Of a DNA stretch of 64,000 nt, positions 45,401-57,400 are shown in pieces (position 1 is the stretch's first letter; every line of letters begins with the position of its first letter). The notes under the pieces are model-generated. The model was not told where the DNA came from and ran no database searches. It worked only from the letters and a program-made list of their open reading frames with translations. Source of the DNA: Corythucha ciliata (taxonomy: Eukaryota; Arthropoda; Insecta; Hemiptera; Tingidae); assembly GCA_038030265.1 (NCBI GenBank), contig CM075940.1, forward strand, positions 17,125,604 through 17,189,603, in the 5' to 3' direction. Made by a program: the position numbers and the translations under genes.

Positions 45401-48400
45401 GTGGAAATTTGGAAGTTCCATGACCGGATATCCTCGGAAATCGACTATCTGGTCTTAATTCCTTTGAAAATGCAATTTTAGGGTCCTATTTTGTTAATTT
45501 AAGCAAAATTAATAGTTCTAGGACCTTTTTTGTGACGGTGAAACTCCGGCTCGTGGCCTCATTAGCGCAAAGTTTGACAAATTCCTAAGAAATTGGTAGT
45601 TTCCTCGCTGAATATGAATATCCGTGAGATAGACATTTTTTGGTCTTGATTTCAGTGGAATTGCCAGTTTTGGGTCTTAATGCAAGCAAAATTGCCCAGT
45701 TTTGGGACGTATATCCTGTGTCCGCGGAACCCCTACAGGCTAACCGACACCAAAAAGCGTCAAAAGCGTTATCATTGTGCGACGTGTTCATTGTTGAGGT
45801 TCCATCTCCAATTTTGAGACTCAGAAAAAATTATTTTTGAAAAATGCGTAAGTTTCCCATTCAATTCCCAGACTCTGATATAGCGTTTTCCATTTACATA
45901 AGATTCTGCTCTAGAACAATTCATTTCCATCCGTCTTCTTCATTAATATATTATGTTTTAATTCAGAGAGGACGAGTGGAAATGAATTGCTCTAGAGCAG
46001 AAATTTATGTAAATGGAAACGCTATGAATGTGCATATGAAAGGGTTGGTGCCCATCAAAAACTGGCACATGCCGGAACATTGCCAATGTAACCTTATATT
46101 ATGAATTATTTGACCAAAAGTTCACAATTTTACCCCAGAAAATTATTTTTCTTGGAGCTTATCTCGAAATTTTGGTTCCCTTGGAATTCCATCTAATCTT
46201 CTAACTGAACCCATCACCGTAGAGACGAACCGTTTTTCATCAGACACTCAGTTAACTGTTAAATTAATCCTCATATTTGTTTCTCGGCCCAAAAATAGTC
46301 AATTTCAGGCCAGTATCTAGCAATTCAACCAGTAAACAATCATTTCAACGCCAAAATTGGGATTTTAGGTTAAAAAAAAAAACTTGCAGACCGTAGTTTT
46401 ATCCTAAACACTGGATATTCAAAAATTAGGTCATAATTCCTTCGAATCTCTGAATTAGCTCTGGAAGATCAACTTCGCGTCCAGCGAAATCCACACGTTT
46501 TAGGGCGTCCCTTTTCCCCACGACCCTGTAAATGGTAAAAAGCCCAACTTCACGGGGTAGGCTCACGCAGACTCTATACAAACCACCCGCTACCAGCGTT
46601 TTCTCGTCTATTTGGCTATTAGGAACTTGAAATATTGCCCAATGCGATTCTCATAGGGGAACCACTGAGTTTCAGTGTTCTTGGTGGAATAACATAAACT
46701 TAGTGATGGGTTCACGAAAAATATAATTTGCCGCCTAAAGTCCAGATGCTGGAAATCGTAAATTTTACCCCAAAATAACAATTCAGCCCTCTGAAACTCA
46801 TATTTAGTTCTGTAGCAGTCTATTGAGTGAAATGCGTTTTTCTCACGGGATCCTGAATCATCGAATACACCCTCCTCCCCTTAGCAATAATTTAAAGGAA
46901 GGAACCGTCTCGATTACATGGGCGAGACAAGAGCGTTGGTGACAATATTTCAGTATGTACTGGGTTTGAGGGTGTATCGTGTCACACGTGATCCGTGTAG
47001 ATGATTTTGTGATTCTCTCACTCATCCCCCCGCTACTACGGGCAAACCGTAGACCGTGTCGGTGTTTGACGCTTTGAACACAACTTTTGGAAGGCTGAAC
47101 CACCAGGCAAAATTAAAAACTTCGAAAAAGGGTCGCCATTGGTTGAAGGAGTTGTGCTTTGTGTGTCAATAGTGTTGTTTCTCCCCCCCCCCCTACACAG
47201 TGTACATTCATGGATACAGGAAGAGGGTCCCTCGTGCTTTCAACATTACCTGCACCCCTTCCCCTTCAACCTATAAAACACACAACACGGCCCACCAAGG
47301 GGTTGCTACACGTCAGAGGGCCCTTTTTTGCAGGTTGACGAACTTTGCAAAATCTTGCATGTACACACAACTCCAAAAACATCGGATTTTGAGCAGTAGG
47401 CCACATACCTTTCCCCTAAAACCAATTTTGTGGTTCTCCTTTGCTTTTCAAGTGGCCATTTTATATACTACACTACACCCGTTTACACGCCCAGTTCGAT
47501 CGAGATGAATTGATAAGATTAAATGTAGAAAATGGTAGAAATTCGAGTGGGAAAGGAATGAGGGGGGGGGGGTCTGCATTTCTGTGGCATTAAAATCTTT
47601 GGGGCACACGCCAATCTCCCTCTTCGACAGCATACAGATAAAAATCAGTGTTTTTATTTACGCAGTATAAAGAAGTTTATGCTGTTTGTCTCTCAATAAA
47701 AATGTGTTTATTAACGCAAATGGTGACAAAAATCGTTGAAAATTAAGGTTCCTATGACCCCTCCCTCCATTACATTGCCCGTGTGGGGGGGGGGAGTTAC
47801 TTCGGTGGCTCAAATGTTTAATGCATCGGGTGCTCTCAAAGCGTCCAAGCGAGGTTTCCTTTTTTACATAATGACAATAGGAGTTTGATTTTTTATTGTT
47901 TTCTCCTATCGACCTGAAAAATTGTGCTTTGTGTTGTTCTTATTGTGAGTTATGTCGCTTTCGACATTACAGAACCTCCAAGTTTCCTTTAAAAGTTGAT
48001 GCTGTCGGTAAATCAGCTTTGCCATTTTAATTATTTGTTTCATTCTGACTATGTTCAACACTGTTTGATTGGAGCATTTCCTCCAGTGTGTTTTAATTTT
48101 TTTAAAAAATAGCTTGTACTGAATGGGAAGGGTCATTTTTCTTATGAAAAATTCATACCTGTGTACCTTCCCTCATATTCCATGACAAAAGGAAGGTCCC
48201 CAGTCCTGTACCGTTATATTCCTTTTGATGGGTAAGTAACTATGCGACAAGTCTCCTCCCCTGGTCATTTAAGTTGGTAACTTCTTCAAGTGAACCTTAG
48301 TTGTCATATATTCCACCCTTAACATATATTTCCACCCTTTTGTGTATGTTTTTATACCTGGAAAGTTGCCAGGCCAGCCCGTTACACCAGAAAATTCTGA

Positions 48401-51400
48401 TTTTTTTTTTTTGCGTTTAATTTTGAGGGAAGTATTGTAGAGTTCTTGATTACAACGATTGAATATTCGAGGTTCATCAAAATGAAGACACGTTTAACTG
48501 AAAATTAAATTCGAATAGGCGATCATTAATTCCGAGGACAACCTGTACGTGATCTCAGTTTGTATCATAATGGCTTTAATAAAGGAAAAATATTTTTAAT
48601 TCCTTGAAAAGGAGCGCTGTAAGGAATATCAAAAGAAAACCCGTTAATGAGTATTAATATTTATCAGTGAAACTGAAGGTGAAATTGGAGAACGTAAGGT
48701 TTCAGGTCATACGGCTTCCCTGCCATCTTATCATCTGCCTTCGGCTTCTTACCCCAACTTTTAAATATCGAATTAAATCCCTATCGTTACTTTTAACAAG
48801 ATCTGAAGACGGGGATTGCGCAACAAAAGTTACAAAACGGTTTTTTTTTCGTTAATTCCTATCGCGGAGGAATCAATACCGCCTCAAAAGTTGTTTCCTT
48901 TAAATCTTCAATTCGACAAATAGGACCCCGGAGGAATACATTGTCTTAGGTTATGTACGATAGTTGTGGTACCTACAGCTAAATAAAGCCATTCTATTCT
49001 TAGTTTGAAGGCGAACGTATTCCCCCTCATCCCTTTGGAAGGGCGCCCCATGTGAGTTTCGTCTCTTAATTTTTTGAAAATGAGCAAGGGGGTGAGTTTT
49101 TATCGCAGGATTCGAAGGATTTAACGCCTCTTGCCTTTCATGTTTTGTCCATTTCTTTTTTAATAATAGCAACAATAATAATTATCATTAGAAACTTTAT
49201 GTCGGAAGCCTCATGTGGCTGATAGGAGGCTTCACTATTCGTGCATGATAAGTATAGCGAAGATAAAAAATGTTTTTCTACTTTGAGGTTGTTTACCTAA
49301 ACAATTCGTATTTTTCTTATTGCATTGTAAACGAAAGTCACCCGACGTAAGATATGGAATTAACACTTCCTCTGAAATCGAATTCTTGGTAGTTCATGTG
49401 GAAAAAAACTCGATTTTTTTTCTGTTTTTCTCAAGGCTGATACGTCGATTTATATATTTTTATTGCTACTTTGCTTGAATTGATTACCTTCACGTTTTTA
49501 AATATCACTTCGTTACATTTAGAGTTAATTTCTTTCAAGCACACAGAATTAGAAAAAAAAAAAAAACGCCTCGCTCTAACCCCCGCCACACCCCTCTTAA
49601 ATGGGTATTTATATTTCAATAAATTCTGCGCGAAGCGTATAAACCGGAGCATGATGATGTAATAGAACTACGTGAGAGGAAGGGAATAGGAAGCTATAGG
49701 AGAGAAGAGTCATTAGTCAGTCGACACGTTCGCTCTGATGAGAGCTACCCCTTCAAGCACCCCCAGAAAAAAAAAAAAAAAAACAACAAAAAAAAGTTGG
49801 CATTCTCGCGAGGCAACCCTCTCTCAACCCAATGAATTCCACAAACATCATTAATTCTTGTCGGTTTATCTTCGCTCTGCCGATTCCGCGCTTCAAATTA
49901 ATGTTATACCGTCTGTCACACTAAATGGAACTACACCTCTTCCCTCCCCCCTTCACCATTTCTATTTCCTTCCTCCTACCCCCCCCCCCTACTGGTCTAC
50001 CTTCATCACCAGAAAAGTCAAGTTTCGAGAGTATCTAATAAATACTTGGAGCCCTTCAAGCTCTTCGTTTTTGCGCGAAATTGATTTTGAGATGGTGAGG
50101 TGAGGTATTGCCTCTCAAAGGAGAGGAAAAAGCTTTTGAAACGTTTTATTACAATAAACAAAATTAGCCCATACTGAAAGTCAAGCCACCCCCTCTCAAC
50201 TTTTAAATACTTTTCAATTAATGACACCAAACTATTTCTAATTACCTCAAACGAAACTATTTACGGAAGTTTATTTTGCAATAATTTGATATTTACTCAT
50301 CCCTTTCCCTTTCAGAAACGTATTCTCAAGGTTTTCCCCTCGGTAAAAACTATTTATTTGTTAAATACAATTTTAAAACAAGTAAATAGTCGATTTATCA
50401 GCTCAGAAGGCTAATTTAAGACAATGTGATTCCGACTATCAGTTTTCTAACTTTTTTAACAGTCAACAGTCTTGTGGACCCCGAATCAACATTATTACTT
50501 ACCTATTATATGCACATCACTAGCTGTAGCGAGTAAATGTCATAACAATAATTTGTTTAAATCAAATTCCGGCATTATAGGGGATGAGAGAAGGGGTGGG
50601 TTAGCGGTCACCAAATGTTTGAAGGCCCTTCCACCTTGGAGTCCGGGGCACTGGTAACGATTTGGCCCGAGGCTTGATCATTTTGACCTGAGGAACCTTG
50701 ATTTTATCGACCCGACAATTTGTAGTTTGGGATACTTTATGGTTTGCGGGGGGGGGGGGCACGTGAATGAGGGGTGAAAAGGCCCTTTGACATGTCAGTG
50801 GCACGGAGAGGTGTTCCCTGCGGATCCATGCTCTGATTGCGGTATTCGATTTATTGCGTTGTGTAACAATCGAAATCGAAGGGAACCAGGGATTCTTCCT
50901 GCTAAAGAAGCACCCACCCCTTTCGGACTTTCCCTACTGACTTCCCTACTGTCAGAGTTCAGAGTGTATGACCTTTCCCCTTTTTCCACTCCCTTTGTCA
51001 TTTCAGTCATTGTGCCGGGACACCCGACTTTTGGGGTTTGTAGGTATTACGGTGGGCGAGGAAGTCTCTGTCCCGCTAAAATCGTCAGTCAAGGTGACCG
51101 CTCCACCACCCCTAGCACCGCCACGGCTACCCACCCATTTAGGGAACTTCTGAAACCACGCCGAATCTCACGTCACCGGCACTTTTCTCAACGTGCCCCA
51201 GCGGCTATACCTCCTCATAAGCCACACACACGCACGCACGCACGCACCGGAGCAGAGCTCCTCTTTGCACGCCTTTGGTGGTTCAATCGGTCCGCAACTC
51301 AAAATCTGCAGCCTGCACCAACTCGCCTAGGAACTCAATGCAAGTCCACTCCATTCTCTTCTCTTTGGCTCATCCAAGCACCTGGAGTGTGCTGAACACC

Positions 51401-54400
51401 CACAACATTGCCTGCATAGCACCACCCTCGCTGCCGGTTCAAGAATTCTTCTTCAGTTTTCGAACTTTCGAACTGTCGGCAGGCAGATTCTCGAGCCCAA
51501 AACATTTTGATGGCATTATCAGCATCAAGGTCAAATTCACCAGATTTTGGGGGAGAGGGGGGCTGAATTGTCAGTTTCTGGAGCTTGCAGGCCGAAGTTA
51601 TTGATGGAAAATGAATCCTACGGCTGAGGCATGACATCCGTTTTTTCCTTGAGCACTTTGATATTTAAGGGGCAGTTTGACAGTTTTTTGGCTGTTAGAT
51701 TTTTTCGGGCACAAAATTTGAACCGAATGCCAAAACTGAGTTTTGACTCAAAATGCGTGTGTTATGAGACCCCGACAAACAACGAGGTTTTCCGCTTAAA
51801 ATTTTGACCTCCACATATCCTTACACCTGTTACGACTGTCTAGCACAACCAATGGAGAGCCTCCCCCTCCGCCCACGACACAAGCAGGCCCGACTAACAT
51901 CTCTGAGGACCCCGAACAAAAACTGATGAGCCAGTGGCCTATACCATTCCACCGTTGTAGCCGTTGTTTTATTGTGTGGCCATATTATAAGGCGTAGCCT
52001 TTGAAGCTGTGAGGTGATCAACTGAGATAATACTTCCGACTGTTTTATTTAAAATATCGTCCCCTTTTCGACACGTTCTACTCTTAATTATTTCATTTCG
52101 TTAGTTTTTTGGACTTGCTTTCAATTCTTTTTTAACGTTCACCCAAATATACCGTACGTTGACTCCAGACGATGAGAGGAGCTGGATCGTTAGGCGGCGA
52201 GGGAGTTTGACAGTGCAGACAGACCAGAGACTGGCAATAAAAATGATCTCACCGAAAAACAGCTTTTCTTTTGTTTGTGTGTTTTTTTTTTTCGTCGCTC
52301 TCTCTTTCTTTCTCTCTGGACCAACAAATTCTTTGTTGTGGGGAATATATTTTAACGTTTTCAGTCTACAAGAAGTGTGCCTCTTTGCAACAGCCTTCAC
52401 AAGAGCTAAAAGTTGAAGCTTTTCGGCGGCCGCCAAGTTCACAAGTTCGTGACTTTTCTTACGAGAGGTTTGATTTATGTGCGTTTTTTTTTTTGGCCAA
52501 CCATTTTTCGGCTGATGTGTGCGTGTGTGTTGTTTGATTCCCTCAACATTGTACATTGTCGTCTCAAGGTCGAGGAGATGCTCCCTTCCGAGTTACTTGG
52601 GATGTCAAACACGAAATACCAATCAAACTGGCTTTATTGCTTAACAGAAGAAAAAAAAACAAGCAATTTTTTTTTTGCTTCTCTCTGTGGTGTAAACTTA
52701 TGTGAAAATGACACTATTAAGAATTTAGAGGCCATTACCACGTTGTTAACAAGTGAGTATGTGCTTTTAAAGGGGAAGGCTATGAAATTTACCTGGAAGC
52801 AACCGTGACAATGCTGTGACGGACAGACATGCCTCCCTCCCACCCCTCTCACCCATATCCGGCAGGGCTATTTATTCTCCCACCGCTCGCCACATCATCC
52901 CCATACAAGAGCCGACCGTTGAAAGTTATAAATGATCTAGTTTACTTTATAAATTCCTTTATATTTTGGCACTGAGTCTCGACTCCTGCTACAATCTGTT
53001 TTACGTTGATCGGCCCCTGTCACTTGGTGCTGTGTATTATTATTACACTGACAAAACATCATTTTAGTTGGTTAAGATTATCTTTTCCAACCCCTCAGCC
53101 TTATCCCACCCCAACTACAGGTGCTTCGCCCTATAAAAAGCGTTTGTTTCATGTGTCACCAGTGTAACATGCCAAAATGAGATGTTGGATCGGGATTTAT
53201 AGTATAAACTCCAAAGTCAGCTTTTTGAACAGGGGGGAAGCCCCCCCACTCACTCTTAAACACCATCCGCTACTGTTTACACCTCACATTTCTGATTTAC
53301 TTCGTTTTAACAGCCCTGGAGCATCCTATGATTTAAATAAAATGGAAAAGGGGGTGTTTGTGGGAGGAGGATGCTCAGGTATAAGTGTCTCTTTTGGTTT
53401 ACCTGGAAGGCCGGTCCCAAAAATGATCTTATTGCTCAAATGACAAGACGTGTATGTGTGCGTTATTGTATTGTGTTGAGGGCGTTAACCTTTTTTTTCT
53501 CCTCTTCCTCACCCATCCACACAAATTTTAGAAGGATATCCTTTTGGTACCAAATAGCGACTTTTTTCGGGATGAAAGCTGGCCCTCATCTTAGAACTGT
53601 TTGGCCGCGTTTGCAGAGGGATGACAAGGGAGTGGAGAGAGAGGTTTAAACCTTTTTTCTTTCTTTATGGGCTTTAATAGTAACCGTATCCGTTTTAAAT
53701 TGGTTTTTGCTCTTTTGCCACAAACATATCTGTTTAAATCTGTTCTTAAACAAAAAAAGAGGTGTTTATAATTGAAAAACACCAGAGAACTAGTGTTAAT
53801 TAGCATGTTACACGATAAAAAAAAAACTTAGGTTGCCACAATGTGGAACTCGTCCTTCATTTTTTCTGTCGATAATTTAGAAAACACGTTAGAAGTGACT
53901 CCTAGCGCGGAAGCAAGGGAGCTTTGTTATTTTATATTTTTCTTCGACAAAAAAACAAACGCAAAGACTCTGGTGCAGAATACCACTCCCCCCTCTCACA
54001 GGAAGGGACTTCGTTTGTCCCAGAAGGGCTAGTAGCAGCAACTATAGTAGAGAGCAACTATGAAATTCTATACTGGGAAGGAAGGTACGTCAAAGTGCAA
54101 GGTTCAGGGCTAGTTAAATCTTGTCGTACGTTTTGATGAGCGGTGTATTCGCAGTGAGGCTGGATTTAAGACGACGAAGAAGCAGACTTTTGGAGTCTTC
54201 GTATCGCAGGATGAACACCGGACTTGGCCCTATCGATTGAAACGGCAGAGTTTGGTATCGAGAAACTGTGACAGTCTCAATATTTTTGTCACGTTTGATG
54301 GCTTAGTGAGAAGGGCCTGAGTGTATCGAGGGTTGAAACTGTTGGAGGACGCTTGTCATCACGAATTCACGACGAAGAGAGCAACTTTCGAGATCACTGA

Positions 54401-57400
54401 AAACAAAAACTAAGGGTTTTCGAATGACGAGAGAACGGGATTGAGACGTCCGCAACCATGAAACTCTAATGGGAAGGTTCGTCGAAGTCCAAGGTCGAGG
54501 ACTAGCCAAATCTTGCCGTATGTGTTGATGAGCGGCGTATTCGTATCGAGACTGGATTTAAGACGACGGATTTTCAAAGGACATGCCGGAAAGCAACAAG
54601 TTTTATATAGAACACATGGTTAGAAAAGAGGGAGTAAAAAAAAGTATTAATTTGTTTTGTTCGTCAACGTTGTCTTGTTCATCTTAACATGGCGCAGTTC
54701 AAACTTTACGCATAGCAGTCGATAATAGTACGTGAGAATGGAGTTTCATCGACCTGAACCGCTCAGTTTCGATGGCAATGTCACTGGGAGTTTTAGAATT
54801 TTCAAGGACCAGTTCGACATGTATTTATTAGCGACGGAAACTCTTTTAAAAAGTCGGGAGGTACAAGTTGCCAGAGTAAAAAATCGGTTGGGACCTGAAG
54901 CGTTGCGTGTGTACAACGCGATAACCGATAGAGCGGAGGGTAGTGAAACAGTCGCCAGCATTTTGAGGGATCTTGAGTCTCATTGCAATCCGAAGGAAAA
55001 TGAAATCGTCGAATTATTCATGTTTTTCAAACGTAAACAAAGAGAAGGAGAACGGTTCGAGAGTTTTTTCGCGGATCTGAAGTAGTTGGCTCGCTCATGT
55101 GACCTTGTCGACCAAGAGGAAAAATTATTGAAAACTCAAATAGTTCTGGGAATCCGTTCGGTTGCGATTCGTGAACGGCTAATGAAGGAAGATGATCCTC
55201 TACAAAAGTTCATGGAATATTGGAAAGCTAAAGAACTAGCGGAAAGAAGCGCAAGAACAATTTCCGAAAGTACCGAAATAACCGTCGAGGCCATTCCGCA
55301 CAGCACAGCCATGGGTCTCGAAAAAGCGTCAACAAAGAGCAATTTGGTAAGAAAGATTTCTTACCCCAAACATTTCTTGTGCTAAGGTGTGGACGAATCA
55401 TGAACATAATGAGTGTCCTGCCTTCAATAAAAAGTGCTTTGTGTGTGGTAAATCGAACCACTTTTCGAACGTGTGCGCCTACAAAAAATTGAATTCCCCA
55501 CCGGCCCAAAACGCTCATAAAACGTATGAACTCAACAAAGAAAGTACAAGTGATTCTGATTGTGAGCCAGACAGCTAAAAAAATTTCGTTTTTACTGTAA
55601 ATAACAGCAGTCAAAAAGACCAATGGTTCAAATCATTCGAAATTGCTGGGGAGAAAATCAAGTTCAAGTTGGACAATGGGGCTAAAGTAAACATTTAGCC
55701 ACATTCTGTGGTTGCAAAGTGTGGCCTTCAAAAAGAAATGAGAATGTTTATTGACCATCCACCAAAACTGGATGCATTCGAGGGTTTCAAAATTTCGCCG
55801 CTCGGAAAGTTGGACATCGAAGTCTGAAGTCGTGCATAGGCTTTAATGTAATTGAAAAGATCGATTCTATTTCATATGATTATCAAAAAGAAACTTTCTT
55901 TAAGCAAAATAAAGACGTCAACTAAAAGAGAGGCTGAAGAATACTTTAGTAGCTTAGAAGAAGAATGGGTTATTGCTCGTGTGTCTAACCCTAGTGAATG
56001 GGTCAGCAATATAGATATCACTGAAAAGCCAGACAAGTCTTTGAGAATATGTTGACCTTATTGAGTTGAATAAACATATTCTCACGGGGTACTTCTCGAT
56101 ACCCACTCTGGAAGAAATAAGTGAGAAATAGCGAAAGAAAAAGTTGTTTTGCGTATTTGAACTCAAACATGGTTTTCACCAAATAAAACTCGATGATGCT
56201 TCTAGTGTGTTGCACACTAGTGGGTTGTGAGCACTTCCTTCGGGTGCTATACAAGTATCTCAGGGCACCTTTCGGGCTGGTTTCCCGGCTAGAAGTTTTT
56301 CAAAAACTGACCATAAATACTTCGGTGACATTGAAGGTGTCTTTGTATACTTCGATGACATTTTATTAGCAGGGGATTCTGAAGACGATTTGAAGAAAAT
56401 AACTTCGACAGTTTTAGAACGGGCAAGAAAATGCATCATACAATTTAACAAAGTCCAATATTTTGTAAAAGAAGTGAAATATTTTGCATGATAATTGACA
56501 AAAACGGGATTAGACCAGACCCAAAACGCATCGAATCAATTCAAAATCTTGAACCCCCTCAAAACAAAAAAGAACTTCAACAAATTTTAGGTCTAATCAA
56601 TTACCTTATACCTTTCCTTCCTTTGTCGGAAAATATGTTTTCTTTGTATGATCTACTTTAAGCTGAAACCGACTGGTTATGGATCCCTGCGCTAACAAAC
56701 TTTTTGAAAACTTGAGATTTCAGATATCTAATTTAAATTCCTTGACACTGTTTGATCCAAATAAGAAAATTGTAGTCCAGTGTGACGCTTCAAAGTCAGC
56801 TTTGGGTTGTGCATTACTCCAAGAAGGCAAACCAGTGTTTTTTGCGTCGCGAACAATGACTAATGCTGAAGTGAATTACGCACATATTGAAAAAGAGTTA
56901 CTCGCAATTACCTTTGTTTGTGTTAAATTCCATAATTTGCTATACGGCCATAAAATAACCATACAGACTGATCACCAACCTCTTGTGTCATTAGGATAGA
57001 AAGAAATGGAAAAAAATCAAAATATTCGACTAAAAAGGTTGAGATTCAAACTTTTGCTCTACGATTTCGAACTCGAATATTTGCCTGGGAATAAAAGGTT
57101 TATTGCGGATCTATTGTCACGGAACTTTAAGGAAGAAATTGCCGAAGAAGACGAAAATTCAGGTGATGTTATACATGCACTGAGGGCCTATTCTCTAGAA
57201 ATTTCCCACGATAAATTGAAACGATTTCAAAAAGAAACAAAATCGGATGAAGTGCTCTTAACTGTTCTTGAGTGGTACAATGCAGGGTTTCCTCGCAACT
57301 TCTCGGGAGAAAATGAACTTCATTCTTCAAAATAAGATATTCCCTTACAGATGAAAACGATCTAATTTTCTACGACTCAAAATTGATCGTTTCCAAGTCC

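Noticed and set aside
50787..51395. 202-codon open frame, among the longest in the window
   Set aside because: No domain, drifts into simple sequence, lies in a GC-rich stretch where stops are rare, and has no splice partners.
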